Below, in pieces: positions 54,665 to 64,000 of a stretch of DNA of 64,000 bases. The stretch spans positions 1,740,001 to 1,804,000 of the forward strand of contig CM043963.1 in assembly GCA_014529385.2 (NCBI GenBank). The letters run 5' to 3'. Below the pieces are notes generated by a model, which was given only the letters and a program-made list of their open reading frames with translations, was not told the origin of the DNA and ran no database searches. The stretch comes from Adiantum capillus-veneris. Its lineage: Eukaryota; Streptophyta; Polypodiopsida; Polypodiales; Pteridaceae. The first letter of the stretch is position 1, and every line of letters starts with the position of its first letter. Both the position numbers and the translations under genes were made by a program.

Positions 54665-55700
54665 ATGGAAAACCCTCAGAATGATGCTATCTATACGGAG
54701 ATTCAAAAGAAGTTGTTATTGTTGAAACAAATGGAGCCACCTTCTTTTAAAGGAGAGGGTGCTGATATTGAGAAGGATGCAGAAGTATGGATTGAAGCTA
54801 TGGATGATTACTTCTTGGCTTCAAAGACTGCACCTGCAAATCAAGTGATACTAGGGATGTTTCGCTTCTCTGGTCAAGCGAAATTATTGTGTGAACAACA
54901 TTGTCGTGACATGGGAGTATTGCAGAACTCCCAGAGTTGGAGGGAAATTAAGTAGGCAGTGAAGGAAAGATACTTACCTCCTGCACATGAAGCATTGAAC
55001 ATGAATTAGTTCTTTAGTTTGAAACGATACAGTTTAACCTTGGAAGAGTACTACTCAAAGTTTGTAAGGCTTAGGCGTTATGCTCCGCCAATGACCATAG
55101 AGCAGCAGGTAGCCCGTTTTTGTCAAGGTTTAAGAGAATGCATCAGCTCTCGATGAGAAGCCATCAAACCTACTACTGTGCAAGATGCTTTACTATGAGC
55201 TAAGCCCTTAATGAAGGATCAAGGGATTAGAAGGAGAGTTGAACAAAATCAAAGTTTTAACGGAGCGAGATGTCCAATAAGGCTTCACAATAATAATGGA
55301 CAACCACAAAGATCTTATGCTGCTAATACTCAACATCCTTCACGCTTGGATGTTCGATGCTTCAAATGTGAAGAGTTGGAACGTTATCGGAACAGATGTC
55401 TACGTCTGACTAATAGAGCAGCAGCAACAATTGAAGTAGATGAAGGACACCATCCTTTTGGACATAACAGCGGAGGAGGTGGTGGACGAGGAAGAGCAGC
55501 GAGAGCCTTTGGAAGAGGTCAAGGTAGGAATGCCCTTATACATGCAGTCTTAGGAGAGCCTACCCTTGGTGAAGAAGAAGAGAGAGCAAGAATCTATGCA
55601 GCTATTGACAACCCTGGAGCCCAAAGACAATTTTTTGTTATTCAAACACCAACAACCCATCAAGGTAAACCTTTTAACCTCCTCTTTGATTGTGGTAGTA
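54665..55700 (+). pseudogene. Chromovirus gag and start of protease
   Basis: One frame from MENPQNDAIYTEIQ carries PPSFKGEGADIEKDAEVWIE (gag capsid region), LEEYYSKFVRLRRYAPPMT and a degenerate zinc knuckle (CFKCEELERYRNRC, where the His is replaced). A Gly/Arg-rich stretch and the protease start LLFDCGSTH follow. Stops lie at 54953, about 55007, 55155 and 55196, and TAA at 55706. The protease triad reads DCG in place of DTG/DSG, a variant found in other chromoviruses. Confidence 0.82.
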
Positions 55701-55708
55701 CTCATTAA

Positions 55709-56398
55709 TTTCTATCCCCAAAATGCTTGCAAAAGTTGAACCTGAATAAAAAACAAGCTAAACCCATGACAGTAGAATTGGCTAATGGAAAAACCGTGGT
55801 ATCACGATATTCCGTGGGAACCCTTGACTTTGAACTAGGAAGACATGATGCTACTTCAGCTTTCTTTAGAACTTTACCAGTTGGAATGTATGATGGAATT
55901 CTTGGGATGGATTGGTTATCTAAGAATCACGCTAGCATCCACTGTGGCCTAGGTAGTATGAGCTTTAGAGATAGTCAAGCAAAGCAAGTCGAAGTACAGG
56001 GAAAGAATGGGATTCCAAAGATTCAATTAGCTAAAGCCAACCGTCTACTCAAAGGTATGAAGGCCGGTGAACAAATATTTGTGGTCAAGCTGAACAAGAA
56101 GGATTCAAAATCAAGCATTGAAAAACCCTCTTGGCTTCATGAATATTCAGATGTCTTCCACGAAGATCTCACCTCTCTTCCTCCAAATCAAGAGATTGAT
56201 CATGAGATAGAGATTCTTCCAGGAAGTGAGCCAGTGTCAAAGAGACCTTATAAAATGGCGCTACCAGAGGCCATTGAATTGAAAGAACAGCTTCGTCAAC
56301 TTATAGAACAAGGATTTATTAGACCGAGTAAAATCAAGTTGGGGAGCTCCAGTACTCTTTCAGAAGAAGAAGGATGGGACTTTATGACTCTACATTGA
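55709..56398 (+). pseudogene. Chromovirus protease end and RT start
   Basis: It is in the same frame as gag. MTVELANGKTVVSRYSVGTL and MYDGILGMDWLSKNHASIHC are the second half of the retropepsin. SSIEKPSWLHEYSDVFHEDL, LPPNQEIDHEIEILPGSEPV and IELKEQLRQLIEQGFIRPS follow, the entry to RT. A frame shift near 56340 precedes TGA 56396. Confidence 0.85.
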
Positions 56399-57070
56399 TT
56401 ACAGAGGACTAAACCAGGTAACAGTTAAGAACAACTATCCTATCCCATGAATCAATAAATTGCTGCCCAGACTACATGGTTCCAAGGTCTTCTCAAAGAT
56501 AGATCTAAGATCTGGTTATTATCAAATCAGAATAAAGGAATCAGATATCCCAAAGACATCTTTCAACACCCGATATGGACATTTTGAGCTTATAATAATG
56601 TCATTTAGTCTGACTAATGCTCCAGCTACATTCAATAGATTGATGCAGGATATTTTTAGGCCGTACCTAGATGACTTTGTTCTTGTCTTCTTTGATGATA
56701 TTCTAATCTACTCAAAGGATGAAGAAGAACATGAAGACCACCTGAGAAATGTGTTGAATATTCTTCGAGAACACAAGCTATATGCAAAGATGAGCAAGTG
56801 TTCATTTTTCACTCCAAGGATTGAGTATTTGGGATTCATTGTTTTGTATTAATTAATCTTAGTGGACCCTGCTAAAGTTCAAGACATTGTTGAATGGCCT
56901 CAGCCATCAAATGCAAGTGAGCTTAGAGGATTCTTAGGAATCACAAGATGGTATAGAATCTTTATAAAGGATTATGCAGTGATTGATTCACCCTTGACCG
57001 ATCTTTTGAAGAAAGGAGTGAAGATAAGCTAGGGACCACAACACCAAGAAAGATTTGATCAACTTAATAT
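56399..57070 (+). pseudogene. Chromovirus reverse transcriptase
   Basis: [40 protein letters not shown] and [20 protein letters not shown] (FFDD active site) are intact in 56460-56852. After a TAA the frame shifts, with VDPAKVQDIVEWPQPSNASE and LRGFLGITRWYRIFIKDYA beyond. Catalytic residues are present but the frame is broken. Confidence 0.88.
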
Positions 57071-57580
57071 GTGACTACAGCACCGTGCCTAAAGCTACCA
57101 AATTTTAACCAAGCCTTTGAAGTTGTCACTAATGCTAGTGGAATAGCAGCTGGAGGAGTATTAGCTAAAGAAGGTAGACCAATAGCTTTCACCTCACGTA
57201 AGCTTAAGGTTCATGAAATGAACTATCCCACCCACGATCTCGAGCTATTGGCAGTCTTTCACGCTCTAAAGCTTTGGAGACACTACTTATTGGGATGAAA
57301 GTTTCGACTTATGACCGACCATAAGAGCTTAAAGTGGATTTTTACGCAAGCAACTTTGAATATGCAACAAAGACGATGGGTAGAAATTTTGCAAGAATTT
57401 GACTTTGACATTATCTATCGTCCCGAAAAAGAAAACACGACTGTAGATTCACTCAGTCGAAACCCCTGTTTGAGTCTCATATCTATACCCAACAACCCAA
57501 TTATTGAAAAGATTAAGGAAGTTGCATCATCCAATCTAGAGTATCAAAGGCAGCTTCACCTTGTTCAATCTGGGGATTGA
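57071..57580 (+). pseudogene. Chromovirus RNase H
   Basis: [20 protein letters not shown] (catalytic Asp of the usual TDAS replaced by Asn), [20 protein letters not shown] (Glu block), FRLMTDHKSLKWIF after a stop at 57296-57298, and NTTVDSLSRNP (last Asp). Confidence 0.85.
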
Positions 57581-57595
57581 AAGAATATACCCTCA

Positions 57596-58516
57596 ATGTT
57601 ACACTTCTCACATGATGGACCTTGTCTCTACTATAGAGATAGGTTATGTGTACCGAAGGACCCTAACTTAAAGAAGGCTATCTTATTTGAGGCCCATGAT
57701 AGCCCTACTTTAGGACACCCAGGATATGAGAAGACTCTCAATGCCCTACAAAAAAGTTTCTATTGGATTGTGAAAAAGGTAGATGTTATATGCTATGTTC
57801 GCCAATGCTGACATGCCAAAGGATTAAAACTGAGAGAGTTAATCTTCCCGGTAAACTTCAACCATTAGACATTCCCAAATGAAATGGGAATGCATAAATA
57901 TGGACTTCGTCATTGGATTACATACGGTACAAGGAGGTTATAATTCACTCATGGTAGTTGTTGAGCTACTCACGAAGTTTGTGCATCTCATACTAGTCTG
58001 GACAACCTTTATCGCCTTGCACAACTATTTGTTAAAGAGATTTTCAGATTGCACGGATTTCCCAAACGGATTGTTAACAGTCGAGATGTGAAGTTCACTT
58101 CAAACTTTTGCACCTCACTCTTCAAGGAAATTGGAACAGAGTTAAACTTTAGTATCGCATACCATCCTCAATCAGATGGTCAAACAAAACAAGTTAACCA
58201 AGTCATCGAAGATGTTCTTAGAGCTTATTGCAGTAGAGAACCTAAGCGATGGATTCAATTTTTACCTCTACTGGAGTATGCTTACAATGCTTCTCATCAT
58301 CAAAGCATTGGTATGACCCCATTCTGTGCCTTGTGTGGTCAAGAATGTGTCTCTCCACTCAAATTTTTTGACCCTACCATTAGAGTTAAAGCATCTCAAG
58401 AAAATGCTGGAAGAAATAGAAAATCAAACAAAAGCCATCCGAAAGGATATTCAGGCAGCTCAGGATCGTCAAAGCAGTATGCGGATAGTAAGAGATCCGA
58501 AAGAAGATTTGAATAA
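57596..58516 (+). pseudogene. Chromovirus integrase
   Basis: The zinc-binding part is EAHDSPTLGHPGYEKTLNAL with CYVRQC. The core has INMDFVIGLHTVQGGYNSLM (first Asp), SRDVKFTSNF (second Asp) and YHPQSDGQTKQVNQVIEDVL, where the catalytic Glu of GQTERVNQ has become Lys. Breaks at 57811, about 57878 and 58091 separate the parts. Confidence 0.86.
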
Positions 58517-58935
58517 GGTGACAAGTTTTTCTTCGAATTCATCCAAAGAGAAGTACCCTATCACTTGGAAAGTACAAGAAGCTTAGTCCATGTTATTGTG
58601 ACCCTTATGAAGTGACCAAGTGTTTAGGAACCCAAGCTTACACGTTGAAGTTGCCAGCTCATATCAAAGTCCACGATGTATTTCATGTAAGCTTATTAAA
58701 ACCCTACATTTTTAGTGATCTGATCAACTCCTCAATGATGAACAAATTTGTCATGCCTACTCAAAACATCTTAGAACTCCAACCTTCTAGAATTTTAGAG
58801 TCTCGAGAGAATATCCTTTGAAATAGAGTTCTCAGAGAACACCTTGTTCAGTGGCAAGACTATCCTAAAGAAGATGCAACATGGGAAGATGAAGCCACCC
58901 TAAGGAAGGACTATCCTCACTTTTTCTTGAAATGA
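58517..58935 (+). pseudogene. Chromovirus integrase C-terminus and chromodomain-like tail
   Basis: YTLKLPAHIKVHDVFHVSLL is the standard segment before the chromodomain. LQPSRILESRENIL, a stop, then REHLVQWQDYPKEDATWEDE is the chromodomain-like tail (xLVxWxxYPxxxATWE). This tail can direct integration to marked chromatin, and its presence defines a chromovirus. Confidence 0.85.
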
Positions 58936-58953
58936 GGACATCTCAAATCCCTA

Positions 58954-58965
58954 AGTTGGGGAGAT
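58954..58965 (+). promoter_or_regulatory. Chromovirus polypurine tract
   Basis: AGTTGGGGAGAT directly precedes the 3' LTR start TGTAATG. Confidence 0.75.
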
Positions 58966-59598
58966 TGTAATGTACCCAACATTTTTCAATAAAGGTATTT
59001 CATTTACTTTGCAAATATTTGATGTTTACATTTTATTAAGTCAAAGAGCATGCTAATGGAACGATCGGATCAAAAATCAGACTTTAGAACTATGAATTGT
59101 GAACCTTACTCACTTGAAAACAATAAGGTTGATGGGAAACTTAAGCTTCAAGATGGTACCTAAAGATAAGATTGACTCTTTTGGAAAGAGAGAGTAATTT
59201 TAGGAAAGGGAGAGCAATTTTAAGAAAGGAGGAGTAATTTTAGAGGAGAAGGAGTAGCAGGAGTACTTTTAGGAAACAAAGAGAGGAGGAGCTTAGTTTA
59301 GAGCTCTTTTCTTGGGAGCCAAGTTTCATCCAAGAGGTTTGAAATCCCACATCAAAATCCGTGTCCATTAAAAAAAAGCCATAAACGTGCGCGAACTTAT
59401 CTCTCCTTCCTCCCTCTATTCTTAGCTGGCCTTGAGAGCCTATATAAAGACCTCTCTCCCTTCACTTTGAGGACACACACTCTGATGTCGGAGTTACCTT
59501 CTCTCCCTCAACCTCTCTCCCTCAAGCTCTTACCCTCAAGCCATCTCCATCTCCAATTTCTTTCTCTACCATCATCATGTTACCTCTCAAATTCTTGA

Positions 59599-59605
<7 letters not shown>

Positions 59606-59660
<55 letters not shown>
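59606..59660. repeat. (CT)n microsatellite in the 3' LTR
   Basis: About 27 CT units just upstream of the LTR ORF. The 5' LTR has only a short CT run here, so the array grew after insertion or shrank in the other LTR. Confidence 0.93.
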
Positions 59661-59666
<6 letters not shown>

Positions 59667-59677
59667 TTCGCAATACG

Positions 59678-59857
59678 ATGGCCCCGAAGCGAGTGACTCA
59701 AAGCTCGAAGAATGCTCATGTCGCTCCATCTCCAAAAAAGATGCAGAGGAAGGAATCAAGTACTCCAAACGTGGCTCAAACGGAGATATTGGTTGCCGAA
59801 GAAGTTGAAGCCGTCCAACCTCAACCACGAGAGGTAGTCGAACGTGTTGCTGATTCG
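59678..59857 (+). CDS. LTR-encoded exon with splice donor (60 codons)
   Basis: MAPKRVTQSSKNAHVAPSPK starts a basic, Ser/Pro-rich head, then an acidic Glu/Val-rich half (ILVAEEVEAVQPQPREVVER). Codon 60 ends exactly at a GTAAGA donor (59858). Without splicing the frame stops five nt later (TGA 59864-59866). The donor and reading frame are conserved in the 5' LTR apart from one TAA and the copia insertion. It may be a 5' exon joined to gag in the spliced RNA. The product is otherwise unrecognised. Confidence 0.5.
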
Positions 59858-60117
59858 GTAAGATGAATTTATAATTCTGCATCGTTATACATGATGACCA
59901 GTAAGTCAAGCCTATGAATTCCCTTAAAATGTCCAAAAAACGTGATTATATCACAAGAAACAAGCATACGATTTCATAGGTAGAGAAGGAGCTGTTTGAT
60001 TTATGATCACTGTTTTGATAAACTATCTCTGTTTGATATTAGAAGCTCGTTAATCTTTTTGAGAAATCACATAAAGAAAACCTTTGCTGAAACAATATCT
60101 TGTTTCTAGATGGAACT

Positions 60118-60330
60118 CGCGGTTAGCGAGGTGATTCCGCGGTTAGTGGAGATTAAGCTGAGGTTATCATCTCTCTTTTTGTCTCTTGCGGTTAGCAAGA
60201 TGCCTTGCGGTTAGCGAGATGCTCCCTTGCGGTTAGCGACTGGGAAAGTATGTGCATTTTGTGGTTAGTGAATAAGTAAATCCTTTGCAAAGGCTCTATT
60301 GGTTAGACAGATAAAGTCTGCGGTTAGTGG
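60118..60330 (+). repeat. GCGGTTAGC motif cluster in the 3' LTR
   Basis: Seven to eight GNGGTTAGY motifs spread over about 210 bp, several followed by GAG or GGAG. The same cluster is at 52682-52830 in the 5' LTR. It lies in the putative intron after the GTAAGA donor. Confidence 0.85.
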
Positions 60331-61195
60331 TAACTCTTAAGAATAATTGAAAGATTCATTTTTGTTGAATTATAGGACTGTCTTCATTAGACCATGTTTG
60401 AGAAAGAAATGTTTTGGTGATGTTTGAAGGGCTGGAGGAAAGAATCTGTGTCTGGAATTAATTAAAGAACATTGTTTGTATATGTAAAACAGTGTGGTAG
60501 TAATTAGAAAACAAGCTAAAAAGTATGAGTGCGGGGTGGAAAGTGGGGGTTGGCTCAGGTTGCTGGTCAAGTATGGGTGATCTCGATTAGTCAAGAAACT
60601 CTCCACTCCCTCTTATTAAGAGAAGTGAAATTAGAGACTCATTGTGCCAAGAGTCGAGATGGCCCAAATTTACGTGATATAAAATTACTATTTAGTTTAG
60701 ACTAAGTCTCATACTATATTTATGATTTATGGATGGCGGTCATGCCTCTTAAACGTGGGAAAAAAGGCGTTGTTTATGGACTCTAAATATGTCGATGGGA
60801 TTTCATCTTTATGTTAGGAAAAAACTTCATTAGAATCCTAGATTTATCGACCTAGCTTGTGGCATATGACCCTTATAACCACGTAAACGATGGATAGGGG
60901 ATTTCCTCTCTTCTGTTTCTCGTATCTCTACTTTGTGGAAATGGAGTAGGGTGTCGTCAAGGAAAAAAGGAGAATAAAGGAAGGCCATCTATCAAGCCGC
61001 CCCAATCTTCTCGGGGTTGGGGACCTCTCAGATAGAATGGTCCCCAAGTAACTGTAGGATAGGAGGACATATAGTATCATCCAAGTGTACAGATGAGGGC
61101 TCGACACCTCAAGGAGGAGGCACATCCTCTTTGGTCCTAGGATGTTAAGAAGAGCATTCGGCCCTATCCTTGCTCTTCAATTCTGAATGTAGTTG

Positions 61196-61383
61196 TGACA
61201 CAAGCTGCATTCACTCTCTAATTCTAGGTTTGGCTTTGATTTTTGGTTGAACCATACTTTCAAGCTGCATTCACTCTCTAATTCTAGGTTTGGCTTTGAT
61301 TTTTGGTTGTGACACAAGCTGCATTCACTCTCTAATTCTAGGTTTGGCTTTGATTTTGATTTTTGGTTGAACCATACTTTCAA
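61196..61383. repeat. Minisatellite, three copies of about 63 bp
   Basis: Each has AAGCTGCATTCACTCTCTAA, TTCTAGGTTTGGCTTTGATT and an alternating tail (TGTGACAC or GAACCATACTTTC). Confidence 0.92.
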
Positions 61384-61837
61384 AGCTTCTACTGACTTGG
61401 CCCAATAATTTATTTACTATGTTGCTCATAACTCCATTAGTGTGCAGAGTTGGGTCAAATGAAACAAGGAATGCACTACACAATTTCAGTCAGCACTGCT
61501 CCACAATTTCAATCACAAAATCATCGAACTTTGCCTGAAGTGGATCAAATCCCTGATCGTCTAAAGCTCCATAGAGAGATTAAATAAGAGCATCACAAAA
61601 TTTGATGTGATAACTTTGTCTCTACCACTAAATTCTAAAAATGCACAAAGCAAATAAAATTAAGGTAGATCTAGAATAGATATAACTTTGACTTATATGA
61701 TTGTAAATAGAAAAATATAAGAACATTTCATGAATCAGAATGCTTATTTACAATTCTAAAATTACAATAGTCCTCCTTGCAAAGCAGCACAATGACAGGT
61801 AACATTTGAAAATGAGCAACTATATGATATGATACCT
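61384..61837. other. AT-rich spacer
   Basis: No gene or repeat recognised. Confidence 0.35.
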
Positions 61838-62400
61838 CTTTCTCGAGTGCGACGCAATGGTCAACAACAACCAGTATAATAACAAAATATCTAAAGATAC
61901 ATAATCCCTCCCTGCAGTGCAATGCGGTGATCAACAATAGCGAGAGACAAAGAATCTATTAAAACTAATCTCACTCTTGCAGCGCGACGTGGTAGTCAGC
62001 AGTAGCCATGGATGAAGGACTTAAATACCTAACCCCTCCCTGTAATGTGACGTGATGATCAGCAACAGCCAGATACGGGGAATCTATTAAACCCAATCAA
62101 CCTGTAGTGAGATGTAGTTGTAAAAAACAACCAAGAATTAATAATTTAAAATACCTAACCCCTCCTTGAAGTGTGACACAGTGGTCGACAACAACCAAAG
62201 ACGGGGAATTTATTAAATCCAATCAACCTGCAGTGCGATGTGGTGGTCAACAATAGCCAGGAACAAAGGATTAAACAAACTTAACCTCTCCCTTCAGTGC
62301 AACACGGTGGTTAACAATAGCCAGAGATGGGGAATCTATTCAATCCAATCTTCCTGCAATGCAATGCGATGGTTAGCAACAACAGCCAAGAATGAAGGAT
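61838..62400. repeat. Minisatellite, about 60-bp unit, nine to ten degenerate copies
   Basis: Units hold CCTGCAGTGCGATGTGGTGG, TCAACAATAGCCAGAGA and GGGGAATCTATTAAATCCAA. Two alternating variants (GGGGAATCTATT or AAATACCTAACCCC) suggest a higher-order dimer of about 120 bp. Confidence 0.85.
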
Positions 62401-63100
62401 ATAAAATGATTAATGTAAGGACATGGGTCCTATGGGCAAGGCCATCAGCACGGTCGGATAGTGTGTACGCTAGGGTGAGGCTATAAGATAGCACGGTTGG
62501 GTGGAGACTAGCACACGCATTACCACCACCCTTTCACTGGTATCCAAGCTATTTTTGGAAAAGGGGAAAAGCGGGTTGCATGTGCATGCGATGCGCTACT
62601 TCTCTCCCATGTTCCGCAGACAGTGACATCTCTGTTGTGTAGCAAAAAGAAGGCAGGCATAGTTTCCTATGCACAGCAGCACGCGTGGATAGACATCAAC
62701 AGCCAATTGTGGTCATCCCATCTATGCCCTCCACAGCGCACGACTAAGACGGGTGACCAAGGAAAACTCGACCGGCAACTCGATGGCACTGAGGCTCCGA
62801 AGGCTTTCGTTGGCACTGTTTACTGCACGCGTAGGAAGACTCGCTTAACCCTTGCATGAAGGAGGGTTGAACCCACCCCATGAGGGTAAGAGGCCAAGAG
62901 TTTACCATAAGCTATTGACCCTTGTTGTGTATAACAAAGAAAGATAGCATACTTGTGTTGAAAGGAAAACTAGAAGGAAAGGGAAAGCTTCAAACTTCAA
63001 GGAAGTAGCTTCACCCTTCCTTTTCACTTCTTGGAGGAAGGCAAGTTTTCCTTCAAAAATTCTTTTGTCCTCAAGGAGGTGGCTTCAAAGTGAACAAAAG
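62401..63100. other. Unassigned sequence
   Basis: A 78-codon plus-strand frame (62623-62859) is unrecognised. The rest is probably the leader of the gypsy element that starts at the right edge. Confidence 0.35.
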
Positions 63101-63379
63101 CCTTCACAAAAACGATGAGTTTTTGTGAAGAATCAACAAAGGTATTCTTACGACGAACGACACGTGAAGCGCTCCATATCTTGCAAGGCGAGGTTCACAT
63201 GCAGCACATATCGCGGAGCATACAAAACACAAATACTTCAATCTCACAAGGTACAAGTTGACTTTTTTTTTCGCTCTTTGCATTAGTGTGTGTTTACCAT
63301 TATCCCACAGACACACACATGTGATTTTGAGCACGTAGACCAAAATCAGGGCACCACGGGTTCGGCTGACACTAATATA

Positions 63380-64000
63380 CATGATGACAATGATCTAGGA
63401 GATCATGGCCTTGTAGATATGGCTGCTTTCAAGACTTTGGAAAATTGCCAAAGCGTACTTGAATGAAACCTCTCTACACTCAATGAAAATGTTACCTGTG
63501 AAATTTATGAATTCACAGACGGCTCAAGGAGCCACAAGTGGCACGTTTCAAGGGAACCAAGCTTGCACAACTCAAGGAGTCCAAGAGATAAGTGCTGCAA
63601 AGATACAGAAGGTAGCAATGCATTACTTAAGAATATCACCATTCCTGAGTTTCACGGGGAAGAGTGTGAACGCAACAAGGATGCGGTCAATACGTTCTTA
63701 CACAAATGGAGTGATATTCATAGATTGAGACACACCCCGGATATAAATACAGCTGTGGAAACAAGTCTATCTCTTAACGGCAAGGCTTATAAGTGGTGAA
63801 TGAAATTTCCAATAGATGCTCGTCCTCCGTCTTGGGCTACGTTTCAAGCTTCTTTCTCCAAAGAGTTTTTGGACTCTAATGAAGAAGATAAGAATTGGTT
63901 AGCATGGGATGCATGCCGCATGTCTGGCCTCTCTCTCACACAGTACCTTTCGAAGTATCGGGAAATCATATTAAAACTAGAAGGTCTAGATGAGTTCCAA
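63380..64000 (+). pseudogene. Gag of a Ty3/gypsy element, cut by the window end
   Basis: One frame includes KNITIPEFHGEECERNKDAV, INTAVETSLSLNGKAYKW (the capsid AxxW-type block), then TGA at 63797-63799. It continues in frame with PPSWATFQASFSKEFLDSNE, SGLSLTQYLSKYREIILKLE and DEF at the edge. These are the retrotransposon gag domain blocks in order. An upstream stop at about 63462 also interrupts the N-terminal part. The rest of the element is outside the window. Confidence 0.75.

Larger units (their letters stand above)
48124..61030 (+). mobile_element. Chromovirus (Ty3/gypsy), full length, GATAG target duplication
   Basis: GATAG at 48119-48123 and 61031-61035 flanks the element. The LTRs start TGTAATGTACCCAAC. 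The 5' LTR is followed by a tRNA-iMet primer binding site, and the 3' LTR is preceded by a purine tract. Between them lie gag, protease, RT, RNase H, integrase and a chromodomain-like tail in one orientation. The 5' LTR is split by a copia element. Many stops show that it is old and inactive. Confidence 0.93.
58966..61030 (+). repeat. Chromovirus 3' LTR (2065 bp)
   Basis: Complete copy, from TGTAATGTACCC to GGACCTCTCA. The TATATAAA box is at 59441-59448. A CT microsatellite, an ORF with splice donor and GCGGTTAGC repeats follow. It is flanked by GATAG at 61031. Confidence 0.93.

Noticed and set aside
62860-62935. Possible tRNA (GGTTGAACCCACC stretch)
   Set aside because: No acceptor, D or anticodon stems can be folded around it.

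Overview
This is repeat-dominated nuclear DNA from a land plant. The evidence is Ty3/gypsy elements of the Tat type (with a second RNase H) and of the chromovirus type (with a chromodomain-like tail), a Ty1/copia element primed by tRNA-iMet, an L1-like LINE, hAT-type sequences (BED finger plus DUF659), interstitial TTTAGGG repeats and short GT-AG introns. The exact lineage cannot be read from the window. I found no intact housekeeping gene, rRNA, tRNA or CRISPR array. Nearly every transposon frame is broken, so most coding entries are pseudogenes.

Layout. 1-3632: two tandem retroelement internal regions share one LTR (261-1193). The second has a leader with four copies of a 24-32 bp palindrome and an unrecognised ORF. 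3633-14350: two copies of a hAT-like element (called E here). Copy B is split at 7190/12970 by a gag-only LTR retroelement on the minus strand, and copy A supplies the unoccupied junction. 14351-20263: a 5.9 kb block between two 179-bp direct repeats. It holds convergent intron-bearing genes, including a minus-strand histone H3-like gene with a canonical H3 N-terminus and CENH3-like core residues, next to a histone H1-like Lys/Pro-rich reading frame. 20443-24040: an AT-rich satellite of about 1.2 kb units, interrupted by a telomere-like array.

24270-28985 holds LINE, copia and LTR debris plus minisatellites. 28985-34121 is a decayed Tat-type polyprotein. 37013-37259 is a MITE. 37721-41731 is a LINE with an exact 19-bp target duplication. 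42171-47660 holds microsatellites, tandem duplications, a second palindrome-bearing leader and LTR-like sequence. 48124-61030 is a complete chromovirus with a GATAG target duplication. Its 5' LTR contains a copia element (48894-52319), which in turn contains a MITE (50603-50844), so the nesting is three levels deep. 61036-63100 holds minisatellites, and the window ends in the gag of another gypsy element.

The observations most worth checking are the CENH3-like histone gene and its neighbours, the repeated palindromes in retroelement leaders, the LTR-encoded first exon with a splice donor in the chromovirus, and the telomere-like array with oppositely oriented satellite on its two sides.
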